Assembly (NCBI RefSeq): GCF_913053745.1
Contig: NZ_CAJXGF010000022.1
Span: 1 to 39,143 of the forward strand
Source: an uncultured Nitratireductor sp.
GTDB taxonomy: Bacteria; Pseudomonadota; Alphaproteobacteria; Rhizobiales; Rhizobiaceae
Direction of reading: 5' to 3'
Length of the DNA stretch: 39,143 nucleotides
A model generated the notes under the pieces. That model saw nothing but the letters and a program-made list of their open reading frames with translations, had not been told where the DNA came from and searched no databases. Of this stretch, positions 15,774-25,710 are shown one piece after another; the first letter of the stretch is position 1; every line of letters starts with the position of its first letter. A program made the position numbers and the translations under genes.

Positions 15774-17521
15774 CCGACACCCTCACCCTCGACGCCATCA
15801 CGCTTTCCGTTATCCAGGCGGCACTCCAGCAGGTCTGCGACGAGATGGACCTGACTTTCTCACGCGCCGCCTTCTCGCCCGTCATCGCCGAGGCCAACGA
15901 CCGTTCGGACGGCATTTATGCCGCCGAGGACGGCGCGCTGATCGCGCAAGGCTCTGCCGGGCTGCCGGTCTTTGTCGGCGTGATGCAGTATTCGACGCGC
16001 ACACTCATCGAACGCATCGCCAGCGGGGACACCGCAGCGCCCGAACCCGGCGACATCTACATCGTCAACGACCCGTATCTCGGCGGCACGCATCTCATGG
16101 ATGTGCGTTTTGCCATGCCGGTTTGGCGCGACGGGAAAATCTTCTGCTGGCTCTCCAACACCGGCCATTGGCCCGATATCGGCGGCGCGGTTCCGGGCGG
16201 ATTCTCCGCCTCCGCCACGGCGGTGGAACAGGAAGGGCTGCGCCTGCCGCCGGTGAAGCTTTTCAAGAAAGGCGAACTGGACCCGGAAATCTACGCGATC
16301 ATCTGCTCCAACATCCGCGTTGCGGACCAGCGTATCGGCGATATCCGCGCGCAGGGCGCGGCGTTGGAAGTGGGCGCCGAGCGGCTGGCGCAGGTGCTCG
16401 ACCGCTATGGCGACGAGACGGTGCGCCAGGCCATCGCCGAATTGCGCCGGCGCGCGGCGACACAGATGCGCGCGCTGATCGCGCCGATCCCCGACGGGGT
16501 CTATCGCGGCGAGGCCTTCGTGGATTCCGACGGCGTGGTGGACGCACCGCTGACCATCGCGCTCGCCATCGAAAAGAAGGGCGACACGCTGACCTTCGAT
16601 TTCGAAGGATCGAGCCCGCCCTGCATGGGACCGATGAACAGCGTGCTCGCCACAACGCTTTCCTCCGTCTATCTGGCGATGCGCCATATCTTCCCCGAAG
16701 TGCCGCTGAGCGCGGGCGCATTCGAGCCGCTGATCATCCACCGGCCGGAAGGCACGTTTCTCGATGCGCGCTATCCGCGCCCGGTTTCAGGCTGCGCCGC
16801 CGAGGTCTCGCAGCGCATCGCCGAGGCCGTGTTCGCGGCCATGGTGAAGGCGCTGCCGGAGAAGGTGACTGCAGCACCGGCGGGTTCCAGCGGCAATTTC
16901 GCGCTTGGCGGGCACGACCCGGCGCGGGGCCGCGATTTCGTGATGTACCAGATCTCCGGCGGCGGCTATGGCGGCAATGCCGACCATGACGGTCTGACCA
17001 ATGGCTGCTCCACCATCGGTATCTCCAAATCGCCGCCGGTGGAGGTGATGGAGCAGGCCTTCCCGGTGCTTTACCGGCGCTACGCTCTGCGCGAGGGTTC
17101 GGGCGGGGCCGGCGAACAGCGCGGCGGGTTCGGCCTCTCCTACGAGGTGGAGCTTCTGCGCGGCGATGCCCGCGCCTCCTTCGTGATGGACCACGGCCGC
17201 TCGGGCCCGCAAGGCGTGCTCGGCGGGAAAGACGGCGGGGTGAACACGGTGACGGTGTGGCGCGACGGTGCGGCACACGTGCCGCCGCATCTTTCAAAGG
17301 AGCAGGACATTCCACTCAAGGCAGGCGACCGGGTCTGTGTGGGGACGCCGGGTGGCGGCGGCTATGGCGATCCGTTCCGACGCGCGCCGGAAAAGGTGCT
17401 CGGGGACGTGGCGCTGGGGTATTACACGGCGGCGGAGGCCGAGGTGCAGTTTGGCGTTGTTCTGAGCGCAGATGGGTTGGCGGTCGACGAAACGGCGACG
17501 CGCGCGAAACGCGGCGGCTGA
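15770..17521 (+). CDS. hyuB: Hydantoinase B / 5-oxoprolinase family subunit
   Basis: A 583-residue partner of HyuA. Family landmarks are ANDRSDGIYAAEDGALIAQG, GDIYIVNDPYLGGTHLMDVR, CWLSNTGHWPDIGGAVPGG, and GGGGYGDPFRR at the C-terminal end; the metal-binding Asp and His residues of HyuB proteins lie in the second and third of these. Its start codon overlaps the hyuA stop (ATGA), so the two are translationally coupled and likely form one complex. The length is normal for stand-alone HyuB. No transporter or regulator for the substrate is next to the pair, which leaves the pathway open. Confidence 0.92.
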   Translation: MTDTLTLDAITLSVIQAALQQVCDEMDLTFSRAAFSPVIAEANDRSDGIYAAEDGALIAQGSAGLPVFVGVMQYSTRTLIERIASGDTAAPEPGDIYIVNDPYLGGTHLMDVRFAMPVWRDGKIFCWLSNTGHWPDIGGAVPGGFSASATAVEQEGLRLPPVKLFKKGELDPEIYAIICSNIRVADQRIGDIRAQGAALEVGAERLAQVLDRYGDETVRQAIAELRRRAATQMRALIAPIPDGVYRGEAFVDSDGVVDAPLTIALAIEKKGDTLTFDFEGSSPPCMGPMNSVLATTLSSVYLAMRHIFPEVPLSAGAFEPLIIHRPEGTFLDARYPRPVSGCAAEVSQRIAEAVFAAMVKALPEKVTAAPAGSSGNFALGGHDPARGRDFVMYQISGGGYGGNADHDGLTNGCSTIGISKSPPVEVMEQAFPVLYRRYALREGSGGAGEQRGGFGLSYEVELLRGDARASFVMDHGRSGPQGVLGGKDGGVNTVTVWRDGAAHVPPHLSKEQDIPLKAGDRVCVGTPGGGGYGDPFRRAPEKVLGDVALGYYTAAEAEVQFGVVLSADGLAVDETATRAKRGG

Positions 17522-17540
17522 GAGGCGCGCACATCGACGC

Positions 17541-18548
17541 TCAATCGCCGTGCAACCGGAATTCCAGATAGAGATTGCGTTGCAGGAGCGAGTGGTTGTC
17601 GTCGGACATGAGCGACACCATGGTTGCGCCGTCGGCGCGCTGCCAGACATCGAGCGCTTCCATGTTGTCGATCTGGTAATCCATGCCGGCGGTGAAAAGC
17701 ACCGGCCCATCGGCGACGCTGCCCGGCGCAACGGTTGCGCCATCGATGCGACGCAGGCGCATGGCCACACCACTGGCGAAGGCGAAACGGCGTTCCAGCA
17801 AAAGCAGATCGCCGTCGGGGAGGAACGCGCCGTCGGTGATGTCGAACCCCTCCGACCGCGCAACCTTGAAGATTCCCTTCATCGGGCCTTCGAGAATGGC
17901 GGCAAAGCAATTGCCGTCCTCATCGATGCTGCGCTCGGCAACGACGACGCGCGCGCCGCCAAGCCGTCCGCCCGGCGGCGCATAGGCGATGGTCTCGAAG
18001 CCGCGATTGCTGCGCAATTCGCGGCGCGGCACCAGAAAATCCAGATCGCGCACGGCAGCGCCCATCGCGTCGCGTTCAATCTCGAACTCGGCGATGCGCT
18101 GAACGCGCTCGAAGCTGACGGTCGCCAGTTCATCCTTGACGGCGATGCCCTCGGCATCCGTTGTCCATTTTTCGCGGGTCGAATTGCCATCGCCATCGAC
18201 CATGGGCTGCATACTGAAATCGGCGAAGCCGGCGGGTCTGCCTTCGGCATCGCGGATCAGCGTTCCGAAGAACCAGAAACCGGTGTCGGAAACGCCCATG
18301 ACCGCCGCTCCGGGCGAGGTGAAGCGAAACGAGGAGAAAGCGCCGAAATGATCGACCGGAGAGCTCATCGACAAGCCGCCGACGAATTCCAACGGGCCGA
18401 AACGGGTCTCGTGGGAACCGACGGCGAAATGGCGGATCGGCACGGCGTTCACCGCCGTCGGAATGGCGGGTTCCTGCGCGTGTGCCGTGGAGACGAAGGC
18501 GAATGCGAGGAGAACACCTCGCCCGAGCCAGCGATAAACTCCACGCAT
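17541..18548 (-). CDS. Exported phytase-type esterase-like protein
   Basis: A 335-residue secreted protein with a signal peptide at the N-terminus (RWLGRGVLLAFAFVSTAHA). The body matches, by pattern, proteins annotated as 'esterase-like activity of phytase' in Alphaproteobacteria: FVGGLSMSSPVDHFGAFSSFRF, ERDAMGAAVRDLDFLVPRRELRSNRGFETIAYAP, and DGAFLPDGDLLLLERRF. These are probably beta-propellers acting in the periplasm on phosphate esters or other substrates; activity is rarely tested. The start MRGVYRWLG was chosen because the signal peptide follows it; its ribosome site is weak, and the frame stays open upstream. It converges with hyuB with an 18-base gap. Confidence 0.8.
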   Translation of the reverse strand: MRGVYRWLGRGVLLAFAFVSTAHAQEPAIPTAVNAVPIRHFAVGSHETRFGPLEFVGGLSMSSPVDHFGAFSSFRFTSPGAAVMGVSDTGFWFFGTLIRDAEGRPAGFADFSMQPMVDGDGNSTREKWTTDAEGIAVKDELATVSFERVQRIAEFEIERDAMGAAVRDLDFLVPRRELRSNRGFETIAYAPPGGRLGGARVVVAERSIDEDGNCFAAILEGPMKGIFKVARSEGFDITDGAFLPDGDLLLLERRFAFASGVAMRLRRIDGATVAPGSVADGPVLFTAGMDYQIDNMEALDVWQRADGATMVSLMSDDNHSLLQRNLYLEFRLHGD

Positions 18549-18723
18549 CGAATCGACGGCCGGAAGGTGCGGCCCCACGACGTTCGGGAACGAACGGGGG
18601 AGCGAAGCGCTGTCCGGTTTGCATTGCGGGAACAGGGAAGAGAACAAGCGCGTTATCGCATTGACGGGTGCGGCCGTGCATCGCGAAAGCGCGCAAATGG
18701 CGAAAACCGACAGAGCGACACCC

Positions 18724-20610
18724 TCAGCCCGCACGCCGCATCGCGCCGCCGCCGCGACGCGCGCCCTCTTCCTCGAAGAGCGAGGCAAGCTGCTCGGTCA
18801 TGGCGCCGGCGAGCTCTTCCGCATCGACGATGGTGACGGCGCGGCGGTAGTAGCGCGTGACGTCATGGCCGATGCCGATGGCCAGAAGTTCGACCGGTGA
18901 GCGGGTCTCGATCAGGTCGATGACGCCGCGCAAATGCCGCTCCAGATAGTTGCCGGGATTGACAGACAGGGTGGAATCGTCGACCGGCGCGCCATCGGAG
19001 ATCATCATCATGATCTTGCGCTGCTCGGGCCGGGCCATCAGGCGCTGGTGCGCCCAAAGAAGCGCCTCGCCGTCGATGTTTTCCTTCAAAAGCCCCTCAC
19101 GCATCATCAGACCGAGATTGCGGCGGGCACGACGCCAGGGCGCATCGGCGCTCTTGTAGATGATGTGGCGCAGGTCGTTGAGACGTCCGGGATTGGCGGG
19201 CTTGCCTTCCTTCAGCCATTTCTCGCGCGCCTGCCCGCCCTTCCACGCACGCGTGGTGAAGCCGAGGATCTCGACGCGCACGCCGCAGCGCTCCAGCGTG
19301 CGGGCGAGAATGTCGGCGCAGGTGGCGGCGACCGTGATCGGCCGGCCGCGCATGGAGCCCGAATTGTCGAGCACCAGCGTCACCACCGTGTCGCGGAAAT
19401 TGGTGTCGCGCTCCTGCTTGAAGGAGAGCGGCTGCATGGGATCGATGACGAGGCGCACGAGCCGCGCCGTGTCCAGCACGCCTTCCTCGAGATCGAAGTC
19501 CCAGGAACGGTTCTGCTGCGCCATCAGGCGGCGTTGCAGACGGTTCGCCAGACGCCCGACGACCCCTTGAAGATTGGCGAGCTGCTTGTCGAGAAAGGCG
19601 CGGAGGCGGTCGAGTTCTTCCTCGTCGCACAGCTCCTCGGCACCGATCGTCTCGTCGAATTCGGTGGTGAAGACCTTGTAGTCGATGTCGCGGGCGGCCT
19701 GGTCGAACGGGCTGTCGGGACGGCGCGCCTCGCCCGGCGTTTCCGAATCGAGCTCGTCGTCCTCGGACACATCGTCGGCGGTGGTGTCGCCGGCTTCGCT
19801 CTCGCCGGTCTCGGTGTCCTCGCTCTCGCCAGAAGACTCCTCACCCTCACTCTCCTCGCCGCCGGACTCGTCCTGTTCGCTTTCCTCGGCCTGTTCCTGA
19901 GCCTCCGGCGCGTCGCTGTCTTCCTCGCTCTCCTCGGTCTGCTCCTCCTCGGCAAGATCCTCGCCGAGATCGATGGAGGAAAGCAGGTCGCGCACGGCAC
20001 GGGCGAAACCGTTCTGGTCGTCGATCTGTCCGGCCAGCGCATCCATGTCCGCGGCGGCCTTGTCCTCGATCCAGTCGCGCCACAGCGAAACGAGCTTTTC
20101 ACCACTCCTGGGCGCGGGACGACCCGTCAGCTTCTCGCGCACCATAAGCGCTATGGCTTCCTCGAGCGGCGCATCGGCCTTCTCGGTCACTTCGGCCAGA
20201 TTGGCGCGTTCATACTTGTCCTGCAGCATGGCAGCGATGTTATCGCCCATGCCCTGCATGGCGCGCGACCCTATGGCCTCGACACGGGCCTGCTCGACCG
20301 CGTCGTAGATGGCGCGCGCCTCGTTGCCTTCCGGCGCGAGGCGGCGGTGAAGGTCGACGTCGTGGCAGGCGCGGCGCAACGCCATGGAATCGCCGATGCC
20401 GCGCGTGACGGTGAGGGCTTCGGACGTGGCCCGCTTTGGCAGGTCCGGAAGGCGGGCGCGACTGCCCGTGAGCGACGGCTTGTCCTTGGAAAAGGAAACC
20501 TCAAGCTCGTGATCGCCGGCGACGGCGCGCATGCAGGCGGTCGTGGCGCGCTTGAACGGATCGAGCGGCGCTTCGGCGGGTTGTCCGGGCTTGCGGTTGG
20601 TCTGGCTCAC
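18724..20610 (-). CDS. cobT: Cobaltochelatase subunit CobT
   Basis: A 628-residue subunit of the aerobic cobaltochelatase, which inserts cobalt into hydrogenobyrinic acid a,c-diamide with CobN and CobS. CobT and CobS form a ring like BchD/BchI of magnesium chelatase. Residues 1-215 are the N-terminal domain. About 217-294 is a very acidic linker rich in Glu, Asp and Ser. The C-terminal half is a von Willebrand A domain with the metal site D415-N-S417-G-S419. The start is a GTG at 20610 with GAGAGAAG upstream. It follows a GFA-family gene with a 22-base gap, and cobS precedes that, all on one strand. CobN is not in the window. Confidence 0.95.
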   Translation of the reverse strand: MSQTNRKPGQPAEAPLDPFKRATTACMRAVAGDHELEVSFSKDKPSLTGSRARLPDLPKRATSEALTVTRGIGDSMALRRACHDVDLHRRLAPEGNEARAIYDAVEQARVEAIGSRAMQGMGDNIAAMLQDKYERANLAEVTEKADAPLEEAIALMVREKLTGRPAPRSGEKLVSLWRDWIEDKAAADMDALAGQIDDQNGFARAVRDLLSSIDLGEDLAEEEQTEESEEDSDAPEAQEQAEESEQDESGGEESEGEESSGESEDTETGESEAGDTTADDVSEDDELDSETPGEARRPDSPFDQAARDIDYKVFTTEFDETIGAEELCDEEELDRLRAFLDKQLANLQGVVGRLANRLQRRLMAQQNRSWDFDLEEGVLDTARLVRLVIDPMQPLSFKQERDTNFRDTVVTLVLDNSGSMRGRPITVAATCADILARTLERCGVRVEILGFTTRAWKGGQAREKWLKEGKPANPGRLNDLRHIIYKSADAPWRRARRNLGLMMREGLLKENIDGEALLWAHQRLMARPEQRKIMMMISDGAPVDDSTLSVNPGNYLERHLRGVIDLIETRSPVELLAIGIGHDVTRYYRRAVTIVDAEELAGAMTEQLASLFEEEGARRGGGAMRRAG

Positions 20611-20632
20611 GGGCTGTCTTCTCTCGGCCGGG

Positions 20633-20980
20633 TCAGCGCGCGCGACCGTCGTATTCCTGCGGCTTGAGCGCGTCCAGATCGACACCGTCGAGGCAGCGCA
20701 CATTGACCGCCGCCATCTTGGTGCCATCCGGCATCGCGCCCCGCGCGAAGGATTCCATACCGCATCTGGAACAGAAGAGATGCTCAATCGTGTTGGTGTT
20801 AAAACGATATTCCGTCAGGCTCTCATCGCCCTTTTCCAGAGAGAATTCTTCCAGCGGCGTAAAAGCGAGAATGCTGCCGCGCTTGCTGCAATAAGAGCAA
20901 TTGCAGGTGATCGGATTCTCAAGATCGACATCGACGCTGTAGCGTACGGCGCCGCAATGACATCCACCCTGGTAACGCAT
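20633..20980 (-). CDS. GFA / CENP-V family zinc protein
   Basis: A 115-residue protein of the glutathione-dependent formaldehyde-activating enzyme (Gfa) fold. Zinc ligands are visible as C7-x-C9, C26-x-C28-xx-C31 and C70-xx-C73 ([27 protein letters not shown]). The family binds two zinc ions; the founding member has a disputed role in joining glutathione and formaldehyde, and most members have no known substrate. GGAGGAGG precedes the ATG closely. It sits between cobS (11-base gap) and cobT (22-base gap) in the same direction, so it should be expressed with the cobaltochelatase chaperones. A link to metal or thiol handling there is inference only. Confidence 0.88.
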   Translation of the reverse strand: MRYQGGCHCGAVRYSVDVDLENPITCNCSYCSKRGSILAFTPLEEFSLEKGDESLTEYRFNTNTIEHLFCSRCGMESFARGAMPDGTKMAAVNVRCLDGVDLDALKPQEYDGRAR

Positions 20981-20991
20981 CGTTCCTCCTC

Positions 20992-21978
20992 CTAGCTCAG
21001 CGCGACGTTGGCCGCACTTTCCGGCAGTTCCTCACCGAAGGCGCGCTGATAGAACTCGGCGACCAGGGCCCGCTCCAGCTCGTCGCACTTGTTGAGGAAG
21101 GTAAGACGGAAGGCGAAGCCGACATCGCCGAAGATTTCGGCGTTTTCGGCCCACATGATCACCGTACGTGGGCTCATGACGGTCGACAGGTCGCCATTCA
21201 TGAAGGCCGAACGCGTCAAATCGGCGACGCGGACCATGCGCGAAACGGCTTCGTGGCCCTTCTCGTCCTGGAAATGCTTGTTCTTGGCCCGGACAATGGC
21301 CACTTCATCATCGTGCGGCAGATAGTTGAGCGTGGTGACGATGGACCAACGGTCCATCTGCGCCTGGTTGATCTGCTGCGTGCCGTGATAGAGGCCCGTC
21401 GTGTCGCCGAGGCCGACCGTGTTGGCGGTGGCGAACAGGCGAAACGCGGGATGCGGGCGGACGACGCGGCTCTGGTCGAGCAGGGTCAGACGGCCGGAGG
21501 ATTCCAGGACACGCTGGATGACGAACATCACGTCCGGGCGGCCGGCGTCATATTCGTCGAAAACGAGCGCGACATTGTGCTGGTAGGCCCAGGGCAGGAT
21601 ACCGTCCTTGAACTCGGTAACCTGCTTGCCTTCCTTGACGACGATGGCGTCCTTGCCGACGAGGTCGATACGGCTGACATGGCTGTCGAGATTGATGCGC
21701 ACGCAAGGCCAGTTGAGACGCGCGGCGACCTGCTCGATATGGGTCGACTTGCCGGTGCCGTGATAGCCGGAAACCATCACACGGCGGTTGTGGGCGAAGC
21801 CGGCCAGGATGGCGAGCGTCGTCTGCTTGTCGAACAGATAATCGGGGTCGACGTCGGGCACGTGGGAATCGGCCACGGAAAAGGCCGGCACGACCATGTC
21901 CGACTCAAAGCCGAATGTGTCTTTCACCGAAACGGTCGTATCGGGCAAATTGGCGATATCGCGGTCAATCTTGTTCAT
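20992..21978 (-). CDS. cobS: Cobaltochelatase subunit CobS
   Basis: A 328-residue AAA+ ATPase, partner of CobT in cobalt insertion during aerobic B12 synthesis. Walker A is GYHGTGKS (71-78) and Walker B is ALVFDEYD (D141, E142). A sensor 1 region ([22 protein letters not shown]) and arginine-rich segments follow. The N-terminus [32 protein letters not shown] is typical of alphaproteobacterial CobS. Two ATG codons stand in tandem (21981 and 21978). GGAGG lies one base before the first and four before the second, so the second is preferred. The genes order as J-domain protein, cobS, gfa-like, cobT. Confidence 0.95.
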   Translation of the reverse strand: MNKIDRDIANLPDTTVSVKDTFGFESDMVVPAFSVADSHVPDVDPDYLFDKQTTLAILAGFAHNRRVMVSGYHGTGKSTHIEQVAARLNWPCVRINLDSHVSRIDLVGKDAIVVKEGKQVTEFKDGILPWAYQHNVALVFDEYDAGRPDVMFVIQRVLESSGRLTLLDQSRVVRPHPAFRLFATANTVGLGDTTGLYHGTQQINQAQMDRWSIVTTLNYLPHDDEVAIVRAKNKHFQDEKGHEAVSRMVRVADLTRSAFMNGDLSTVMSPRTVIMWAENAEIFGDVGFAFRLTFLNKCDELERALVAEFYQRAFGEELPESAANVALS

Positions 21979-22080
21979 CATGCCTCCAGCGGCCAGGCCC
22001 TCGCCCGCATCGCTTGAACTGTTCTTTTTTCCGGAGCGTCTCATCAGACTGGGTTCGACGCGTCTTACCAGACGCTCGCC

Positions 22081-22698
22081 TTAACAGAAACCCGCCTGTT
22101 TCAACAGCCGGTATGCCTCGAGCACGCTTCTGAGCCGGTCTTCGGACCCCCGGTCGCCACCATTCGCATCGGGATGGTGTTGCTTCACCAGATTCTTATA
22201 ACGCGACTTGATCTCTTCGCCAGTCGCTTGTGCGCCCAGGCCCAGCGTTTCCAGCGCCTTGGCCTCAAGCGGCTTCAACCGTTTCTCGCGCGGCTTCCGT
22301 GCCGCCTGCTGCTCGCCGAAAAGGTTGAACGGATCACCCATGCGGTTGTGATAGGCAGCACGGCCCGACCTGTAGGTCGAGAAATCCGCCGCGGCGCGCG
22401 CTTCCCCATTGCCGGTGATCTTCCAGGTCGGCCGATGGCCGGTAAGCGCTTCCTTCTGGTAACGGGCGACCTCGGAATCGCTCAGACCCGAGAAATAGTT
22501 GTAGCCCTTGTTGTATTGCCGGGCATGGTCGACGCAGAAGCGGAAATAGTGGCCTTCCGCATGGCGCCCCACGGGAGCGCGGTGCAGGCCGGCCTCGTCG
22601 CACCCGTCCCACTGGCAGCGGGGCGCGCGCGACTTTGCCTCCGCCTTCGGATCGGGGCGGATGCGAATTTTCTCGAAATATTTCGAGTAGGGTTTCAT
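22081..22698 (-). CDS. J-domain (DnaJ-like) protein
   Basis: A 205-residue protein whose last 60 residues are a J domain: ALETLGLGAQATGEEIKSRYKNLVKQHHPDANGGDRGSEDRLRSVLEAYRLL, with the HPD tripeptide at 175-177 that triggers DnaK ATP hydrolysis. The N-terminal 60 residues hold Cys and His in possible metal-binding spacing (C28-x4-C33, then H46, H50, C55, H58). This C-terminal J-domain type is conserved next to cobS in several Rhizobiales as I recall, but its client is unknown. It ends about 100 bases before the cobS start on the same strand and is divergent from bolA. Confidence 0.88.
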   Translation of the reverse strand: MKPYSKYFEKIRIRPDPKAEAKSRAPRCQWDGCDEAGLHRAPVGRHAEGHYFRFCVDHARQYNKGYNYFSGLSDSEVARYQKEALTGHRPTWKITGNGEARAAADFSTYRSGRAAYHNRMGDPFNLFGEQQAARKPREKRLKPLEAKALETLGLGAQATGEEIKSRYKNLVKQHHPDANGGDRGSEDRLRSVLEAYRLLKQAGFC

Positions 22699-22765
22699 AT
22701 CGGACTGCGTGTCACCAAATCAGTGTGGAAGTATGGCCGCTCAGCGCAGGGATACAAGAATTGAC

Positions 22766-22777
22766 TTTTGGCCAAAA
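22766..22777. promoter_or_regulatory. Perfect 12-base palindrome in the J-domain gene / bolA divergent region
   Basis: TTTTGGCCAAAA is fully symmetric and directly overlaps TTGACT (22761-22766), which could be a -35 element for bolA, although no good -10 follows. The spot suits an operator. Nothing else in 22699-22843 stands out beyond GGGG-ATG-CCCC at 22811-22820. Confidence 0.3.
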
Positions 22778-22843
22778 TTCGACCTAGCGCTTGAATCGAA
22801 TGTTAATTTGGGGATGCCCCCCATATGGTACGAGGAGACACGA

Positions 22844-23125
22844 TTGTCCATCCAATCGACAATAGAAAGCAAGCTTACGGACGCTTTTTCGCCCGAGCGG
22901 CTCGCCGTGATCAATGAGAGCCATCTGCATGCGGGCCATCAGGAGCATTTCGACGGCACCGGCGAAACGCATTTCCGCGTGCGGATTGTCGCAGGGGCAT
23001 TTGCCGGCATGAGCCGCGTGGAACGGCACCGGGCCGTCAACGACCTGCTCGCCGAGGAACTGAAGGACCCCGTGCACGCATTGGCCATCGAACCGGCTGC
23101 GCCGGGAGAACCGACGCGCTGGTGA
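22844..23125 (+). CDS. bolA: BolA family protein
   Basis: A 93-residue BolA/IbaG-fold protein. SIQSTIESKLTDAFSPERLAVINESHLHAGHQEHF contains the variable loop and the conserved His region that ligates a shared iron-sulfur cluster with a monothiol glutaredoxin. FRVRIVAGAFAGMSRVERHRAVNDLL is the helix-turn with the FxGxxxxxRHR-like signature. BolA-glutaredoxin pairs handle iron-sulfur trafficking and stress response. The start is unusual: TTG at 22844, with GAGGAGA five bases upstream, gives the N-terminus (M)SIQSTIE seen in relatives. An ATG at 22814 would add ten poorly matching residues and has no good ribosome site. Confidence 0.9.
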   Translation: MSIQSTIESKLTDAFSPERLAVINESHLHAGHQEHFDGTGETHFRVRIVAGAFAGMSRVERHRAVNDLLAEELKDPVHALAIEPAAPGEPTRW

Positions 23126-23316
23126 GGGGCGGTCGGCCTGATTCTCTCAATAGGATTTTACCAATCCCCTGAGACGATCGACTGCAGCGCGCGCCTTGAC
23201 CCGGGATCGGATACCTGAACCGTCATATCGATGCTCCAACGTCTACAATCGAGAGATAGGAGCAAGAATGACCATGGTCATTTCCGGGGCCAACAATCAG
23301 AAGCAGCGCCAGCGCC

Positions 23317-23341
23317 CGGATCAGGCGAGCGGCCTGATCCG
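23317..23341. other. Perfect 10-base stem-loop over the stop codon of the CNNM gene
   Basis: CGGATCAGGC - GAGCG - GCCTGATCCG is a perfect inverted repeat. It includes the stop codon of the CNNM gene (TGA, at 23323-23321 on the minus strand) and the last few sense codons. No T-run follows, but its position suggests a role in ending or stabilising the long aroK-aroB-CNNM message. The 190 bases from here back to bolA hold no recognisable gene. Confidence 0.5.
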
Positions 23342-24586
23342 CAGCCTTGTGATGCGGTTCTTGTCGCGCTTCATGACGATGAAGCGTTTGCCGAAGAAGG
23401 TGAAGGCCTGCTTTTCCTCGGGAATGGTCTGCGTCTCGTGGATGACGAGACCGGCGATCGTCGTCGCCTCCTCGTCGGGCAGATCCCAGTCGAGCGCCCG
23501 GTTCAGGTCGCGGATCGGAACGGAGCCTTCAACCACGATGGAGCCGTCGGCTTCCTGCTTGACGCCCTGCACCTCCACATCGTGCTCGTCGGCGATGTCG
23601 CCGACAATTTCCTCGATGATGTCTTCGAGCGTCACCAGACCTTCCACCTCGCCATATTCGTCGACGACGATGGCTATGTGCGCCTTGCGCCGCAGGAAGG
23701 CATTGAGCTGGTCCTGCAATGTGGTCGTATCGGGCACGAACCAGGGCTTCGACGCCACCTTGGCGATGTCGATCCTGGAATAATCGTTCTCCACATCGCC
23801 CAGCGCGCGCAGGAGATCCTTGGCATGGACGACGCCGACAATGTTTTCGGTCGACCCTTTCCAGATCGGTATGCGGGTATAGGGGCTTCGCAGGATCTCG
23901 CGCACCACCACTTCCGGTGCCTCGTCGGCGTTAACGGAACGCATGTTGGTGCGGTGGATCATCACGTCCGAAAGTTCGAGCTCGTGAAGGTCGAGCAGAC
24001 CGCCGACGCGGTCGCGGTCCTGCTTCACCACGGCGCCCTCGCGGTGCAGAACCTCGACGGTGCCGCGCAGCTCTTCATGGGCCGAAAGCATGGATTCGCG
24101 GCTTTGCAGATCGACACCGAAGACCGAAAGCATCAGCCGTACAATGCCGTTTGCAAGCGAAGACAGAAGGCCGAACAACAACACGACGATGCGCGCGAAG
24201 GGCGACACGGTGAGCGCGAACATCTCCGGTTTCGCGAGCGCCCAGGACTTGGGCAGAATCTCCGCGAAGATCACCAGCAGCACCGTCATGATGACGGTGG
24301 CGTAAAGCACGCCCGCATCGCCGAAGAGCTTCAGAAACAGGCTGGTCGTCAGCGCCGAGGCAAGAATATTGACGAGATTGTTGCCGATGAGCAAAGCGCC
24401 GACCAGCCGGTCGCGGCGAAGGATCAGCCGGTCGACGAGACCGGCACGCGCATCGCCGTTCGCCTCCATCGTGTGCAGTCTGGCCCGCGAAACCGCGGTC
24501 ATGCCCGTTTCGGTTCCCGAGAACAGGAAAGAGAGCGCGATCAGGCCCACAATGCTGCCACCGGTGATCCAAATCTCTGGTGTCAT
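23321..24586 (-). CDS. CNNM/CorC (HlyC) family membrane protein with CBS domains
   Basis: A 421-residue inner-membrane protein. Residues 1-190 form the CNNM (DUF21) domain with about four membrane segments ([64 protein letters not shown]). Then come a CBS pair ([18 protein letters not shown] to [28 protein letters not shown]) and a C-terminal CorC/HlyC transporter-associated domain ([26 protein letters not shown]). Relatives are magnesium transporters or support magnesium or cobalt efflux; the haemolysin label is historical. Its start codon overlaps the aroB stop (ATGA), so it is coupled to shikimate genes it has no metabolic link with. Confidence 0.9.
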   Translation of the reverse strand: MTPEIWITGGSIVGLIALSFLFSGTETGMTAVSRARLHTMEANGDARAGLVDRLILRRDRLVGALLIGNNLVNILASALTTSLFLKLFGDAGVLYATVIMTVLLVIFAEILPKSWALAKPEMFALTVSPFARIVVLLFGLLSSLANGIVRLMLSVFGVDLQSRESMLSAHEELRGTVEVLHREGAVVKQDRDRVGGLLDLHELELSDVMIHRTNMRSVNADEAPEVVVREILRSPYTRIPIWKGSTENIVGVVHAKDLLRALGDVENDYSRIDIAKVASKPWFVPDTTTLQDQLNAFLRRKAHIAIVVDEYGEVEGLVTLEDIIEEIVGDIADEHDVEVQGVKQEADGSIVVEGSVPIRDLNRALDWDLPDEEATTIAGLVIHETQTIPEEKQAFTFFGKRFIVMKRDKNRITRLRIRPLA

Positions 24587-25710
24587 TGCGAAAGAGACTC
24601 CTCAAGAAAGGAAAGAACCTGGCTGGTCGGCACATCCTTCGCCACGAAAGACCGGCCGATGCCGTGGGTGAGAATGAAGGTGAGCGCGCCGCGCGACACC
24701 TTCTTGTCCTGCGCGATATAGGTCAAAAGCCGCTCGGCGCCAGGCAAATCGCCCGGCACGTCGGACAGCCGGGTCGGCAGGCCGACGGCGGCGAGATGCG
24801 TCTCGACACGCCCGGCATCGTCGGGGCTTGCCAGATTGAGCCGCGCGGAAAAGCGATGCGCCAACGCCATGCCGATGGCCACGCCCTCGCCATGCACGAG
24901 ACGCGCACTGTCATAGCCGGTGGCCGCCTCCAGCGCATGTCCGAAGGTGTGGCCGAGATTGAGCAAGGCGCGGTCGCCCGTCTCCAGTTCGTCGCGCGCC
25001 ACCACATCGGCCTTGGCCCGACAGGATTGCGCGATGGCCTCTACCCGCTCCACGCCGCCAGAGAAAACCGCCTGCCAGTTTTCTTCCAGCCAGGCGAAGA
25101 AATCCGGCCGATCAATCAGCCCGTATTTGGCGACCTCGGCATAGCCGGCGCGAAATTCGCGCGGCGAAAGCGTGTCGAGCACCGCCGTGTCGGCAATGAC
25201 GAGCTGCGGCTGATGAAAGACGCCAACGAGATTCTTGCCGTGCGCCGTGTTGATGCCGGTCTTACCGCCAACGGAGGAATCCACCTGCGCGAGCAGCGAT
25301 GTCGGCGCCTGCACGAAATGCATGCCGCGCCGGACGATGCCGGAGGCAAAACCGGCGAGATCGCCGACAACGCCACCCCCCAGAGGAATGACGATATCGC
25401 CGCGTTCCAGACGCGCGTCGAGAATGCCGGAAACAACCTCTTCGAGCGTGCCGAAACTTTTCGAGCGCTCGCCGGGCGCCACGGTGATGGCCGCTGCCTC
25501 TATTCCGGCGGCGGAAAGCCCAGCCTGAAGCGTGGCAAGGTGGTTTTCCGCGACATTGGCATCCGTGACGATGGCGGCACGGACGCCAGGCAGACGGCGT
25601 GCAATCTCCGCACCTGCCCGCTGGAGAAGACCCGGCCCGATCAGAATGTCATAGGAGCGCGCGCCCAGCGAGACCTTAACGGTGGCGGGCGCTGCAATCG
25701 CATCGCTCAT
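24583..25710 (-). CDS. aroB: 3-dehydroquinate synthase
   Basis: A 375-residue enzyme turning DAHP into 3-dehydroquinate, the second step of the shikimate pathway, using NAD+ and a divalent metal. NAD-binding and active-site segments are visible: [67 protein letters not shown] (with the conserved Lys of GGKTG), and [35 protein letters not shown], where the His residues bind metal. Its ATG overlaps the aroK stop, and its stop overlaps the next gene's start, so three genes are translated as a coupled chain. Confidence 0.96.
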   Translation of the reverse strand: MSDAIAAPATVKVSLGARSYDILIGPGLLQRAGAEIARRLPGVRAAIVTDANVAENHLATLQAGLSAAGIEAAAITVAPGERSKSFGTLEEVVSGILDARLERGDIVIPLGGGVVGDLAGFASGIVRRGMHFVQAPTSLLAQVDSSVGGKTGINTAHGKNLVGVFHQPQLVIADTAVLDTLSPREFRAGYAEVAKYGLIDRPDFFAWLEENWQAVFSGGVERVEAIAQSCRAKADVVARDELETGDRALLNLGHTFGHALEAATGYDSARLVHGEGVAIGMALAHRFSARLNLASPDDAGRVETHLAAVGLPTRLSDVPGDLPGAERLLTYIAQDKKVSRGALTFILTHGIGRSFVAKDVPTSQVLSFLEESLSQ

